A stretch of DNA of 64,000 bases from Marinobacter sp. ANT_B65 (GTDB taxonomy: Bacteria > Pseudomonadota > Gammaproteobacteria > Pseudomonadales > Oleiphilaceae), in NCBI RefSeq assembly GCF_002407605.1, contig NZ_NXGV01000002.1, positions 371,644-435,643 on the forward strand. Direction: 5' to 3'. Below, in pieces: positions 1-9,064 of this stretch; within the stretch, counting starts at the first letter, position 1, and every line of letters begins with the position of its first letter. The notes beneath the pieces are model-generated. The model made no database searches and was not told the DNA's origin. It saw nothing but the letters and a program-made list of their open reading frames with translations. Made by a program: the position numbers and the translations under genes.

Positions 1-1
1 C

Positions 2-556
2 GCTCCCCTGAAAACCGCCATAGATGTGGCGTTTTCCCACCACGAGCGGATTGATGGGATGGGTTATCCCCGAAGGCTTCCGGCTGAAAAAATACCCTAC
101 TTTGCGAAGATTATCTCGTTGGTGGACACCTACGACGCGATTACCAGCAAACGTGCTTATCAAAAAGCCTCTGCGTCCATGCAGGCTCTGGAGATCATTC
201 ACAAAAATCGTGGCACCCAGTTTGATACTGAGTTGGCTGATGCATTTATCCGGATGGTGGGCATTTACCCGCCGGGGTCCATTGTGGAAATGCAGAACGG
301 TCACGTGGGGATCGTAGTTGAGAGCTTTGAGAACCACAGGCTTAAACCGAAGGTGTTGATGGTTCGGGACGCGAATAAATCACCAACACCCTCCTTCAGC
401 GTTCTGGATTTAAGGGAAGCTCCGGAAGATGATAACGGGGTGGTTTATCAAATCTCCAGAGAGGTGCCGGACGGGACTTACGGTATTATTCTGAAAGACT
501 ATGTGAAAGATGGTTTAATCGTAACAGCGCCTCTGCCCGGGCTTGATATAGAATAA
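2..556 (+). CDS. HD-GYP domain c-di-GMP phosphodiesterase, C-terminal part (5' end outside window)
   Basis: The reading frame is open to the left edge, so only the C-terminal ~184 residues are visible. They begin inside an HD-GYP domain. The hallmark HHERIDGMGYP (family pattern HHExxDGxGYP) is followed by PAEKIPYFAKIISLVDTYDA, the usual D-x-Y-DA helix that supplies metal and substrate contacts. HD-GYP proteins hydrolyse c-di-GMP to pGpG/GMP. After the domain comes a ~100-residue beta-rich tail (VGIVVESFENHRLKPKVLMV) common in this subfamily. A sensory diguanylate cyclase follows 62 bp downstream on the same strand, so synthesis and breakdown of the messenger may be paired here. The GTG at 26 is an internal codon, not the true start. 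Confidence 0.9.
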   Translation, partial: APLKTAIDVAFSHHERIDGMGYPRRLPAEKIPYFAKIISLVDTYDAITSKRAYQKASASMQALEIIHKNRGTQFDTELADAFIRMVGIYPPGSIVEMQNGHVGIVVESFENHRLKPKVLMVRDANKSPTPSFSVLDLREAPEDDNGVVYQISREVPDGTYGIILKDYVKDGLIVTAPLPGLDIE

Positions 557-618
557 TCGCCAGCGGGTTCTCTTCGCGCCGTTGTTACGCTTTTTCTGAA
601 ATTAAACATCTGGTACAC

Positions 619-2595
619 ATGTCTGATCTTCGTTTGCAGGAACGGGAGTATATCAAGCCAGCCCTGATCGCAGGCTTGCTTTGTGTATTCGTGTTTACAG
701 TTATTGTTTATAGCGCCCTGAGTTATCAGGCAGGCCGGCAGGTTGCGGATATAAAAACTGCTGAACTGGCGAAAGCCAAACTGACTTCGGGGCTGCTGGA
801 GCAGATTTTTGACTACACCGCTAACGACCTTCTGGCGATATCCAAACTACCCGCTACCGAACAGTTTAACCGGCAAAGAACAGAGCCAGAGAAGCAGTGG
901 TTACAGCAGGTTTTCCGGGCACAACTTGAGCAGAAACCGATATACAGCCAGCTGCGCTTTCTTGACAGTGCGGGCATGGAGCTGGTGCGGCTTGAGAATT
1001 CATTCGGGCGCAGCGTCACTAAACGCGATAGCGCCTTACAGCCAAAAGGCGACCGGTATTACTTCATTAATACCTGGGGGCTTCCAGAGAACGAAGTGTA
1101 CGTCTCTCCTCTGGACCTGAATGTCGAAAATGGCAAGGTCGATATTCCCTACCTTCCGATGATCCGCCTTGGTGTGAGGGTTTCAGACAGCACTGGCCCG
1201 AATCAGGGTGTCGTTATTCTCAATATGAAAGGGCAGGCTCTGCTGGACACCTTCAGGCTGAGTATGACTGACACCTACCCTGCATTTCTGCTCAACAGTG
1301 ACGGCGATATTCTTTCCGGGCCCGATAGAAATAATGAGTGGGGTTTTATGTTTGGCCTGCCGCCGGCTTTCAAACGTGAGTATCCGCAGGCATGGCAGCA
1401 GATCGCACAAAGCGACGATGGTTATGTTGACACGCAGGAAGGTCTGTTCGTGTTTGAATCCGTCAGGCCGCTGCAACGCATGAATTCGTCGGCAGTTGGC
1501 GGGGATTACGTCTGGAAAGCTGTTTCTTTTATACCTCGTAACTCACTACCAACAACGGCCATTTTTTTGAACCCATGGGTTTGGAGCCTATACCTGGCTG
1601 GCGTGGTGATGGTGCTGGTGGCCGTGTTCTATTTCCAGTTTTCCCGCCATAAGCGGCGCCAGCTTAGGCGCGAAAAAAGTCAACAGGCCAAGCGGTTCTG
1701 GAAAATTTCCAGTGTGTTGGGAGATGGCCTGATTGTGATGGATAAAGATGGCATAGTTACCTACATCAACCCTGAGGCCGAGCGCATTCTGGGTTGGGGT
1801 TTTGACGAGGTAGTTGCTAAAAAAGGGCATCATATATTTCATATTCATGAGGGTAGTGAAACCGGTTGCTCTATCCTTAATGTGATGAAGACGCGCGAAC
1901 TCTATCGCAGTAAAAATGAAGAGTTCCGCCGTAAAGACAATGTGACCATCCCCGTGACCCTGAACGCGGCGCCTTTAACCAGTGACACTGGAGATGAAGG
2001 TGTGGTGATCTCATTCCAGGATTTTTCCGAGACCAAACAGTACCAGGAAAAAATCCACACGCTTGCCTACCAGGATACTTTGACAGGCTTGCCCAACCGG
2101 CGGGGTCTGGAAGATCGTATGCAACTGGCGATTGAGCTCTCAACTCGCCATTCCTGTTATCTGGGGCTTATGTTCCTTGATCTTGATAACTTCAAAGCGG
2201 TTAATGACACCTATGGCCACGATGCTGGTGACGTGCTGTTAAAGGAAATAGCTGCCAGGTTGCAGGGCTGCGTTCGCGAAACCGATATGGTCGTGCGTAT
2301 GGGCGGGGATGAGTTTATTGTACTGCTGACAGAAGTCTCTGCATCGGAAAATGCTGCAGTCGTAGCTGAAAAAATTATTCGGGCCGTTGGTGCACCTGTT
2401 GTGTTGCCTGAAGGCGAAGCACGTGTGGGTGTGAGCATTGGTATCGTTGTTGCCCGCGGTGCGGGTATTACCAGCGAAGGCCTTATGCAGGATGCTGATG
2501 CAGCTATGTATGAGGCTAAACGAGAGGGCAAAAACCGTTTTGTTATCAAGGAGAAACATCAGCCTGCTGATGTTCCAGGTAACGTAAGTCATTGA
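619..2595 (+). CDS. Membrane sensory diguanylate cyclase (periplasmic sensor-PAS-GGDEF)
   Basis: 658 residues. TM1 lies at about 14-36, a ~280-residue periplasmic sensor region follows (double-Cache-like size, family not assigned), and TM2 is at about 318-340. A PAS domain spans about 355-470 (DGLIVMDKDGIVTYINPEAE). The C-terminal cyclase domain starts at DTLTGLPNRRGL and carries an intact GGDEF signature near residue 562. An inhibitory I-site RETD lies exactly five residues before GGDEF, so product feedback is predicted. The protein should make c-di-GMP from two GTP at the inner membrane in response to a periplasmic cue. The ligand cannot be read from sequence. It lies just after an HD-GYP phosphodiesterase end and before a chemoreceptor, forming a small signalling block. 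Confidence 0.92.
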   Translation: MSDLRLQEREYIKPALIAGLLCVFVFTVIVYSALSYQAGRQVADIKTAELAKAKLTSGLLEQIFDYTANDLLAISKLPATEQFNRQRTEPEKQWLQQVFRAQLEQKPIYSQLRFLDSAGMELVRLENSFGRSVTKRDSALQPKGDRYYFINTWGLPENEVYVSPLDLNVENGKVDIPYLPMIRLGVRVSDSTGPNQGVVILNMKGQALLDTFRLSMTDTYPAFLLNSDGDILSGPDRNNEWGFMFGLPPAFKREYPQAWQQIAQSDDGYVDTQEGLFVFESVRPLQRMNSSAVGGDYVWKAVSFIPRNSLPTTAIFLNPWVWSLYLAGVVMVLVAVFYFQFSRHKRRQLRREKSQQAKRFWKISSVLGDGLIVMDKDGIVTYINPEAERILGWGFDEVVAKKGHHIFHIHEGSETGCSILNVMKTRELYRSKNEEFRRKDNVTIPVTLNAAPLTSDTGDEGVVISFQDFSETKQYQEKIHTLAYQDTLTGLPNRRGLEDRMQLAIELSTRHSCYLGLMFLDLDNFKAVNDTYGHDAGDVLLKEIAARLQGCVRETDMVVRMGGDEFIVLLTEVSASENAAVVAEKIIRAVGAPVVLPEGEARVGVSIGIVVARGAGITSEGLMQDADAAMYEAKREGKNRFVIKEKHQPADVPGNVSH

Positions 2596-2710
2596 AAATA
2601 TGAATGGTTGTTCATTTTTACAGATACAATACGTTAAGCGGAAATGATTCACACACCGACCATCCTGTGCCAGATTAGATCGATTCTTCTGATTATAACG
2701 AGGCGTCGAT

Positions 2711-4264
2711 GTGAGAAAAAACCTACCGGTAACGGATACTGAGTACACCTTCCCGGAGTCGCAAAAGCTCATTTCGTCGACAGACCTGAACGGTACCATA
2801 CGCCACTGCAATCAGGCGTTTGTAGATGTCAGCGGGTTTACGCGGGAAGAACTTTTTGGTCAGCCTCACAACATTGTTCGCCACCCCGATATGCCTCCGG
2901 CCGCATACGAAAACATGTGGTCTCACCTCAAAGCAGGCACCCCCTGGATGGGAATGGTTAAAAATCGCCGTAAAAATGGTGATTTTTACTGGGTCAGCGC
3001 CTACATAACGCCTGTCACCGAAAAAGGGGTGGTTGTTGGTTATGAATCGGTTCGCTCCTGCCCTACCAGAGAAAACATCCGGCGAGCAGAAAAACAATAC
3101 GCAAGGATTCGTCAGGGCGGCTCAGATACTGCTCTGCTTCGCAGGTTCCCGGCAGAGGCACTGTTTCTGACGGCGGCTGTAATCCTGACTGTGCTTATGT
3201 ACTACCTTGGCCAGGACTTACTGGCCCAGGCTACGTTGGTGCTTGGCGTTGCCGCTTACATTGTCTGGATACACCGTTCGCGCCGCCGGCTGATCAGCTC
3301 GGTAATGCAACTGCTTGAAAAGAGCTTTACCGACGATCTCGCAGCGCAGAGTTACACTGACGATGATCTCGGGCTGGGGCGAATGAAGGTTGCCATACTG
3401 GCTCAGAAAGCGCACCTCGATGCTGTTCTCACAAGGCTTGAAGATTCTGCCGGGCAGGTCAAAGCTGGAGCCATGCAAGGACTTGAAGTTACCTACGAAT
3501 CCCATGAAGCCCTCCGGAAGCAGCAGGCCGAAATTGGCAATGTAGCTGCTTCAGTGAATGAGGTATCCCAGACTATTACCGAGGTGTCTTCCAACGTCCA
3601 GAATACCGCTCACAAAGCTGAAGAATCCCGTGAGCTGGCGGACAGCGGCATGGCTGTTATCGGAACAACCCGAAAAGTAATTGAGGGTCTGCAAACAAGC
3701 GTACACAGCATCAGCGAATCCGTCGGCGAGCTTGCGTCTGAAAGCCAGAAAATTGCGAACGCGACCAAGATCATTGAAGAAATTGCAGGGCAGACAAATC
3801 TGCTGGCGCTGAATGCGGCGATTGAAGCAGCCCGGGCCGGGGAGCATGGCCGTGGGTTTGCCGTTGTTGCGGATGAAGTGCGGGGCCTTGCAAAACGGAC
3901 ACAGGATTCAACGCAGGAAATTCACAGCATTATCGGTGCCCTGCTATCCCGGACATCTGCCTCTGTGCAGGCGACCGATGAGGGTAGAAAGTCGGCCGAC
4001 AGCGGGCTTACGCATATGCTTGAAGCCGAAACCACGCTGGGGCAGATAGCCGGATCGGTTAGTACAATTGCTGAAATGTCTATCCATATGGCGGCTGCTG
4101 TAGAAGAGCAGGCTCAGGTATTTGACCAGATAAATGAGCAGGTTGAACACATCTCCAGCCTGGGCTCCGATAGCCTGCACAAGGGAGAACTGGCGATAAA
4201 CCAGGTTCAGCAGATGGAAAACATAGCCGGGGAACTGCACGAGCTAGTAGTGAGATTCAAATAG
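2711..4264 (+). CDS. Aer-like PAS-containing methyl-accepting chemotaxis protein
   Basis: 517 residues from a GTG start; AACGAGG about 7 bp upstream serves as ribosome binding site. The N-terminal ~120 residues form a PAS domain typical of aerotaxis receptors: [10 protein letters not shown] and [10 protein letters not shown], then [13 protein letters not shown] hydrophobic hairpin at about 150-190 anchors it to the inner membrane with no large periplasmic domain, as in Aer. The rest is a long coiled-coil signalling domain. The highly conserved tip is seen as [20 protein letters not shown] followed by [12 protein letters not shown]. It should signal through CheW/CheA. FAD binding and a redox or oxygen response are inferred from family likeness to Aer and are not visible directly. 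Confidence 0.92.
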   Translation: MRKNLPVTDTEYTFPESQKLISSTDLNGTIRHCNQAFVDVSGFTREELFGQPHNIVRHPDMPPAAYENMWSHLKAGTPWMGMVKNRRKNGDFYWVSAYITPVTEKGVVVGYESVRSCPTRENIRRAEKQYARIRQGGSDTALLRRFPAEALFLTAAVILTVLMYYLGQDLLAQATLVLGVAAYIVWIHRSRRRLISSVMQLLEKSFTDDLAAQSYTDDDLGLGRMKVAILAQKAHLDAVLTRLEDSAGQVKAGAMQGLEVTYESHEALRKQQAEIGNVAASVNEVSQTITEVSSNVQNTAHKAEESRELADSGMAVIGTTRKVIEGLQTSVHSISESVGELASESQKIANATKIIEEIAGQTNLLALNAAIEAARAGEHGRGFAVVADEVRGLAKRTQDSTQEIHSIIGALLSRTSASVQATDEGRKSADSGLTHMLEAETTLGQIAGSVSTIAEMSIHMAAAVEEQAQVFDQINEQVEHISSLGSDSLHKGELAINQVQQMENIAGELHELVVRFK

Positions 4265-4354
4265 GCTGGCGGGTAACAGGCTCCATAACGGTTTGTATTT
4301 GTAAAACAGTTGCTTATATTGTGCTCTGTCGATAATAAAAGAGTGCTTGCCGGC

Positions 4355-4777
4355 ATGAGTCAATCGGTTGCCTACTACAACGAGCATGCGCAGGCGTTTC
4401 TGGATGAAACCCTCTATGTGGATATGTCTGCGCTGTACGATTCTTTTTTGCCGCATTTGCCCGAAAACGCCCACATTCTTGACGCTGGTTGCGGCTCCGG
4501 CCGCGATTCCCGTGAGTTTCTGGCTCGGGGTTATCGTGTTACTGCCTTTGATGCCTCCGACAAACTGGCCGGCCTTGCATCCCGCGCCATAAGCCATCCT
4601 GTTTCTGTTCGCACCTTTGATCAGGTAAGTGAGTATCAGACCTACGATGGCATCTGGGCCAGCGCCTTACACAAGGTAGGGAAGACTGCGATCTGGCAAA
4701 CCGCTGATCGCAGGCCGGGGCGGGATGAGTATTGGTTAAACGGGGTTTTCCAGAAGTGCGACAACACCCGAGAGTAA
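4355..4777 (+). pseudogene. Class I SAM-dependent methyltransferase, internally deleted remnant
   Basis: The frame encodes 140 residues from ATG 4355. An upstream in-frame start at 4310 lacks homology. The N-terminus is a normal methyltransferase: SVAYYNEHAQAFLDET, then motif I ILDAGCGSGRDSREFL. After YDGIWASALH the expected middle (the motif around LLHVP, the central strands and the GERxxxGRxFTD stretch) is missing. The sequence jumps to TADRRPGRDEYWLN, which matches the usual extreme C-terminus (TxDxRPGRxxxxWLN). Relatives are about 200 residues from memory, so roughly 60-70 codons seem lost in frame. Activity is unlikely. The 3' end runs directly into a helicase-type remnant in another frame, so this locus is a deletion scar. 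Confidence 0.72.
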
Positions 4778-4940
4778 ACGTGGCCGGGAGCTAATTCATC
4801 ACAAGGAACTAGGCCTGACGATCCACCTATTCGTGCGGGAGAATAAGTTATTTAACAAAAAGGCTGCCCCGTTTACCTACTACCGCAAATGGATTACCAG
4901 AGCCATGCAGTTACACCTCCTCTGGAAGGCTTGCGTTTAG
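4743..4940 (+). pseudogene. Remnant resembling the C-terminal DUF3427 domain of a DEAD/DEAH helicase
   Basis: Frame 3 of the plus strand, overlapping the end of the methyltransferase remnant, reads TTPESKRGRELIHHKELG, then LTIHLFVRENKLFNKKAAPF and TYYRK, and ends ITRAMQLHLLWKACV followed by TAG. From memory this matches the C-terminus of DUF3427 domains: TPES-x-GxxxIxH, LFVRENK, APFxYxG, then a GSxPMxxxxxL end. No start codon and no helicase motor are present, so only the tail of a once longer gene remains. The last stretch has lost the GSxPM signature and looks decayed. It stops 4 bp before the convergent ndh stop codon. The assignment rests on remembered motifs and needs a profile search. 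Confidence 0.5.
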
Positions 4941-4944
4941 CCTC

Positions 4945-6255
4945 TCAATGCAACTTCAACCTCGGCTGCATCGCCCGGCTTATTTTATCCATGAACCAGA
5001 TCAGGCCGGTGCGGAGAAAACCGTGTAGCGCTACCTGGTGCATCCGGTACAGCGATACATAGAACAGGCGGGCCACCTTGCCTTCGATGTACATGCTGCG
5101 GCCCGAGAGGTTGCCCATCAGGTTGCCTACGGTGGTGTAGCGGCTGAAGTTGATCAGGGAGCCATAGTCGTTGTACACAAAGGGTACGGCGTCTTTGCCT
5201 TCCAGTCTGTTGCACAGGGTTTTGAACAGGGTGTCGGCTTGCTGGTGTGCTGCCTGGGCGCGGGGAGCTACAGGGCGGTCAGAATCCGGTTGCGGGCAGG
5301 CGGCGCAGTCGCCGAAAGCGAATATATCTGTATCCTGAGTAGTCTGGAGTGTTTGGTGTACAACCAGCTGGTTGCCACGATTGGATTCCAGTCCATCCAG
5401 GTTTGCCAGGAATGCAGGAGCTTTAATGCCAGCGGCCCATATGGTCATTTCCGATGCCAGTTCAGTGCCGTCTTTCAGTATTACTGCGTCGGGGCGAATC
5501 TCGCTCACAGGCTGGCCGTTCAGTACTTTTACGTGCTGGTGTTCCAGTTCTTTGGTGGCGGCTGCCGAAAGCCTGCCCGGCAGCGCAGGCAGAATCCTGT
5601 CGGCGGCCTCAATGACTGTGATGGATATATCAGAGGCTTTCAGGTGGTTCATGCCGTACACCGGCAATTCCCGCGAAGCCAGGCGCAGCTCTGCTGCAAG
5701 CTCAACACCCGTGGCACCTGCCCCGATTATGCTGATATTCAGTGTGTGATCCTGGCCTTGCTGGCCTTCGTGGTTTTTGCGCAGGAAGGCGTTTAGCAGC
5801 AGGTGGTGAAAACGTTGAGCCTGTTTCAGGCTATCCAGGAACAGGCAGTTCTCCTGTGCGCCCGGGGTGCCAAAATCGTTGGCGGTACTGCCCACGGCAA
5901 TAACCAGCGTGTCGTATTTCAGGCGGCGTTCAGGTACAACTTCTTTACCGTCTTCATCAAGGAAGGGTGCTATCACCAGTTCTTTGGTCTCCCGGCTCAG
6001 GCCACTCATGCGCCCAAGCTGGAATTCGTAATGGTGTTTGCGGGCGTGGGCACGGTAATTGATTTCATTGGTGCTGGCATCCAGAGAGCCGGATGCAACT
6101 TCGTGTAGCAGAGGCTTCCAGACATGGGTCAGCCCGGCGTCAACGAGGGTAATGCGGGCTTTGCCTTTTTTGCCGAGTTTTCTGCCAAGGCTGGTAACCA
6201 GTTCAAGACCACCGGCACCGCCCCCGACCACCACGATATGATGAAGGTTTTCCAT
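4945..6255 (-). CDS. ndh: Type II NADH:quinone oxidoreductase (NDH-2)
   Basis: 436 residues. The N-terminal FAD-binding Rossmann fold is HHIVVVGGGAGGLELVTSLG. A second dinucleotide motif ISIIGAGATGVELAAELR at about 175 binds NADH. Further family marks are TIWAAGIKAP and DIFAFGDCAACP near the FAD ribityl contact. The C-terminus (about 395-436) is an amphipathic membrane-anchoring segment, as in Ndh. It oxidises NADH and reduces ubiquinone without pumping protons at the inner face of the cytoplasmic membrane. It is divergent from the LOG gene, with 185 bp between the starts. Its stop codon lies 4 bp from the decayed DUF3427 remnant, so the ancestral 3' neighbourhood has been rearranged. Start ATG 6255 is favoured because the Rossmann motif begins 8 residues later. 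Confidence 0.93.
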   Translation of the reverse strand: MENLHHIVVVGGGAGGLELVTSLGRKLGKKGKARITLVDAGLTHVWKPLLHEVASGSLDASTNEINYRAHARKHHYEFQLGRMSGLSRETKELVIAPFLDEDGKEVVPERRLKYDTLVIAVGSTANDFGTPGAQENCLFLDSLKQAQRFHHLLLNAFLRKNHEGQQGQDHTLNISIIGAGATGVELAAELRLASRELPVYGMNHLKASDISITVIEAADRILPALPGRLSAAATKELEHQHVKVLNGQPVSEIRPDAVILKDGTELASEMTIWAAGIKAPAFLANLDGLESNRGNQLVVHQTLQTTQDTDIFAFGDCAACPQPDSDRPVAPRAQAAHQQADTLFKTLCNRLEGKDAVPFVYNDYGSLINFSRYTTVGNLMGNLSGRSMYIEGKVARLFYVSLYRMHQVALHGFLRTGLIWFMDKISRAMQPRLKLH

Positions 6256-6440
6256 AGTAATAAGCCCTGTAAGTAAAGAGAGCCAAGCACTCTTTCAAAA
6301 AAACGCTTGGCTGTCGTCACTGGGGCCTGGTTACAAGGTAGGATACTAATGTTGCCGGAATGATAACGCGCTCCAGGCAGTCGGCACAATTAGTCGGAAT
6401 GCCTATCTACTATTGGACATATAGCAAGAGACAGGAAAGC

Positions 6441-7001
6441 ATGAAAATAGCAGTCTACTGTGGTTCCCGCTCTGGAAATGAGCCGCTATACGCTGAAAAA
6501 GCCAGAGAGCTGGGCCAGTTCTTCGGTAGTAACGGGATAGACCTGGTGTTTGGTGGTGGGCATGTGGGCCTTATGGGTATTACCGCCGATGCAGTGCTGG
6601 CCAGCGGCGGCAAGGTTTATGGTGTTATTCCCGAGCATCTGGTGAACCGGGAATTAGCACACCCGGGGCTTACTGAGCTTTTTGTTGTGAACGATATGCA
6701 TGAGCGTAAAGCTAAAATGGCGGAGTTAGCCGATGGCTTTGTAGCCTTGCCAGGCGGAATAGGCACGTTGGAGGAAATTTTCGAAGTCTGGACATGGGCG
6801 CAGCTCGGTTTCCACAAAAAACCTTGTGCGTTCTATAACGTGGACGGGTTCTACAACTCGTTGCTGGAGATGATTAAATCCATGGTGGCTGCAGGGTTTG
6901 TCAAGCAACGCTATCTCGACATGATCGTGCTGGCGCAATCCCCTTCGGAACTGCTTGATGGCTTCAGATCGTACGTTCCCCCCCGGGAAAAGTGGACCTG
7001 A
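6441..7001 (+). CDS. LOG family protein (nucleoside 5'-monophosphate phosphoribohydrolase type)
   Basis: 187 residues from ATG 6441, chosen because AGGAAAG lies 5 bp upstream and the family core begins at MKIAVYCGSRSG. The diagnostic LOG motif PGGIGTLEE is at about residue 97-105, and the companion GGGHVGLMG lies near 37-45. LOG proteins cleave the N-glycosidic bond of nucleoside monophosphates. In plants and some bacteria this releases cytokinin, while bacterial homologues often act on AMP. The substrate here is not known. It is a single cytoplasmic gene, divergent from ndh, and ends 24 bp before the convergent spermidine-synthase-like gene. Confidence 0.92.
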   Translation: MKIAVYCGSRSGNEPLYAEKARELGQFFGSNGIDLVFGGGHVGLMGITADAVLASGGKVYGVIPEHLVNRELAHPGLTELFVVNDMHERKAKMAELADGFVALPGGIGTLEEIFEVWTWAQLGFHKKPCAFYNVDGFYNSLLEMIKSMVAAGFVKQRYLDMIVLAQSPSELLDGFRSYVPPREKWT

Positions 7002-7025
7002 GCGGCGCCAGCGTCATGAATGTTC

Positions 7026-7766
7026 TCAAAGCCGGCTGACTCTGCTCATTAGCCGGCTCCAGTCGATCGGCAAGCGTTTTTCGAGGCTGGAAAGTAAAGG
7101 GTCTTTCGGGTGCATTGGCTCGAAGGGCTTTTTGCTGGCGTAAACAATGGTGTTGTTGGTTTTGCTTTTGAATACCAGCAGCGCTGCAAAGTGTTTCCTC
7201 AACTGGCGAAAATAAGGCCCTTCTGCGTCGGGTGCTCTGTGGTAATTCAGAACCAGCCAGCCGCTGGGGCTCAGCACCCGGCTGCAGCTTTCTACAAACT
7301 GGCGCTGCGCCTGGGCGGGGCTCATGCGGTCTGCGTTGTACAGGTCGGACAGGATCATGTCGGTGCTGGCATCAGGCAGATCGTTCAGGGCGTTTCGGGC
7401 ATCGGCAATGGTGACGCTCAGGCGGTCACTATCCGGTAAACCGAAGTATTCCCTGGCCACATCCAACACTGCTTGTCGCAGTTCAACCGCGTGAACCCTG
7501 CATTCCGGATAAAGGTGATGGAACGCGTTGGCCATCACTCCGCCGCCGAGCCCCAGTATGGTTACGTGGCGGGGGTTGATAAAGGCAGCCGGCAACAGCA
7601 TGGCACGGTTGTATTCGTGCACGGGAAGGTGGGGGTATCGCCGGTCGATCTTGCTTTGTTCAAACACTGAATTGAAGGTCAGTACCCGGTGTTTACGGTA
7701 GTCGATCACCAGAATGCTGCCGATTTTGTCCCGGCTGTGGTGAATAATCTCGCCTTTATTGAACAT
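7026..7766 (-). CDS. Spermidine-synthase-like class I methyltransferase-fold protein
   Basis: 246 residues. The N-terminal part IGSILVIDYRKHRVLTF plus HEYNRAMLLPAAF resembles the beta-hairpin domain and the Y-H-E-x-x region of polyamine aminopropyltransferases. The Rossmann part has VTILGLGGGVMANAFHHLYP and VHAVELRQAVLDVAREYFGL, with acidic VTIADARNAL. The canonical catalytic D-S-x-D motif is not obvious; DMILSDLYNAD stands there instead. It may therefore be one of the non-canonical SpeE-like proteins rather than a true spermidine synthase. Its start lies 25 bp after the ankyrin-repeat gene ends on the same strand, so the two are probably cotranscribed. Confidence 0.75.
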   Translation of the reverse strand: MFNKGEIIHHSRDKIGSILVIDYRKHRVLTFNSVFEQSKIDRRYPHLPVHEYNRAMLLPAAFINPRHVTILGLGGGVMANAFHHLYPECRVHAVELRQAVLDVAREYFGLPDSDRLSVTIADARNALNDLPDASTDMILSDLYNADRMSPAQAQRQFVESCSRVLSPSGWLVLNYHRAPDAEGPYFRQLRKHFAALLVFKSKTNNTIVYASKKPFEPMHPKDPLLSSLEKRLPIDWSRLMSRVSRL

Positions 7767-7791
7767 GCGGTGCTCTTTGAGGAAGTCGGGG

Positions 7792-8124
7792 TTAGCGATC
7801 CAGGTGTTTGATAACGTCTTTGGCTCCAGCCGTGCGGGCGAGGCTTAGTGCGGTTTCGCCATCTGCGTTCTGCAGTGCCGGGTTGGCGCCTTTTTCCAGC
7901 AGAAGTTGTACCGTATCTGCATGGCCGTTGCGGGCCGCGAGCATCAGAAGGCTTTCGCCGTTGCTGGTGCGCATGTTCACCGGGACGCCTGCATCCAGCA
8001 TTACGCTCAGTGGTCCGGCGCCGCCGTTTCGTGCCAGCTCAAAAATGCCCTGGGCGAAGGCGATGGCGTCTTCGTCCATCTTGTTCTCTGGCGATTGCGG
8101 CTGGCCGGGTTTTTGCTCGTTCAT
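7792..8124 (-). CDS. Small ankyrin-repeat protein
   Basis: 110 residues when started at ATG 8124, where GGAGACC lies just upstream. Longer in-frame starts add an unconserved extension. Three ankyrin repeats are visible: GGAGPLSVMLDAGVPVNMRT, then NGESLLMLAARNGHADTVQL with LLEKGANPAL, then NADGETALSLARTAGAKDVI. The N-terminus is charged (EQKPGQPQSPENKMDED). There is no signal peptide, so a cytoplasmic protein-protein interaction role is likely. The partner is unknown. It precedes the spermidine-synthase-like gene in the same direction. Confidence 0.85.
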   Translation of the reverse strand: MNEQKPGQPQSPENKMDEDAIAFAQGIFELARNGGAGPLSVMLDAGVPVNMRTSNGESLLMLAARNGHADTVQLLLEKGANPALQNADGETALSLARTAGAKDVIKHLDR

Positions 8125-8276
8125 CTGGTCTCCGTTATAAGTGTTGCTGAATGGTCGGTTGGACATACGTACGATACCGCTGATACAAGGTTTTATCACA
8201 GAATGGATCTGTCTCTGGCACAATCACTGACTCAGATCTCAGTTATTAACTGCATTAAACGACAGGAGAAAGCACC

Positions 8277-8900
8277 ATGAAACTGAACGTTGAGGGTATT
8301 GAAGAGGGCAAGCCGGTCCCGGAGATATTCGCGTTCGGCGTGTTCAATCCGGAAGATCATATGAGTTTTGGCCCTAATCGCAACCCCGGGATGTCCTGGG
8401 AAGGCGCGCCGAAGGGCACAAAAAGCTTTGTGGTGATGATGTTTGATCCGGATGTGCCCAGTATTGCGGACGATGCGAATCAGGAAGGTAAAACGATTTC
8501 GAAAGATATTCCGCGGGTGGACTTTTTCCACTGGTTGCTGGTGGATATTCCCGCCGGTGTCAGCCGTATTCCCGAGGGTGAAGACAGTGATGGTGTAACG
8601 CCTAAAGGCAAAGACACAGGTGCCGGCCCGATAGGCCTGCGCGGGGTGAACAACTTCACTCAGTTTCTGGCTGGAAACCCGGATATGGCAGGTACCTACG
8701 GTGGCTACGACGGCCCCTGCCCGCCCTGGAACGATGAGCTTCTGCACCACTATCATTATGAAGTGCATGCACTGGATGTTGAGTCCCTGGGGCTGTCCGG
8801 AGAGTTTGATGGTGAAGCGGTGCGCAACGCCATGGCAGGCCATATTCTGGCCAGTGCCAGGGTGACAGGAACCTATACACTGAATCCGGAGTTGCGCTAG
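8277..8900 (+). CDS. YbhB/YbcL family (phosphatidylethanolamine-binding/Raf kinase inhibitor-like) protein
   Basis: 207 residues, with a clear AGGAGA 9 bp before ATG 8277. Family marks are the ligand-pocket strands LSWEGAPKGTKSFVVMMFDP form (here MSWEGAPKGTKSFVVMMFDP) with DPDVP, then FFHWLLVDIPAG, and the GYDGPCPP loop followed by HHYHYEVHALD. There is no signal peptide, so it is cytoplasmic, as for YbhB. The biochemical role of bacterial members is not settled. It is longer than YbhB (158 residues) because of extra loops around VTPKGKDTGAGP. It is monocistronic, with 164 bp before the rhodanese gene. Confidence 0.9.
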   Translation: MKLNVEGIEEGKPVPEIFAFGVFNPEDHMSFGPNRNPGMSWEGAPKGTKSFVVMMFDPDVPSIADDANQEGKTISKDIPRVDFFHWLLVDIPAGVSRIPEGEDSDGVTPKGKDTGAGPIGLRGVNNFTQFLAGNPDMAGTYGGYDGPCPPWNDELLHHYHYEVHALDVESLGLSGEFDGEAVRNAMAGHILASARVTGTYTLNPELR

Positions 8901-8972
8901 CAGCAGGTTGCGGTAAAGACGGGCTCGGGCGGTGCTCCGGAGTGGGTGCCACCTGTCCCCGGGATCTTTTGA

Positions 8973-8989
8973 TATTCAAAAATAGAATA
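8973..8989. promoter_or_regulatory. AT-rich inverted repeat upstream of rhodanese/YeeE operon (candidate operator)
   Basis: TATTC-N7-GAATA lies 75 bp before the rhodanese start in an AT-rich stretch. A second overlapping palindrome TTTTGA-tat-TCAAAA spans 8967-8981. Sulfide/persulfide-sensing ArsR-type repressors (BigR, SqrR) bind AT-rich palindromes in front of rhodanese and YeeE/YedE genes, so the site is a plausible operator. No ArsR gene is in the window. Confidence 0.3.
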
Positions 8990-9064
8990 ATAGTAGATCT
9001 GTAAATTCACTTTTTGCAGGTCCATAATGGCGCCCATGAATTCATCCGTTATGGAGAAAACCGC

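Noticed and set aside
26..556. GTG at 26 as start of a small protein
   Set aside because: The frame is open further upstream and the GTG lies inside an HD-GYP domain.
6286..6313. AGCCAAGC...GCTTGGCT hairpin upstream of ndh
   Set aside because: An 8-bp stem with a 12-nt A-rich loop in the leader; too little evidence for a regulatory call.
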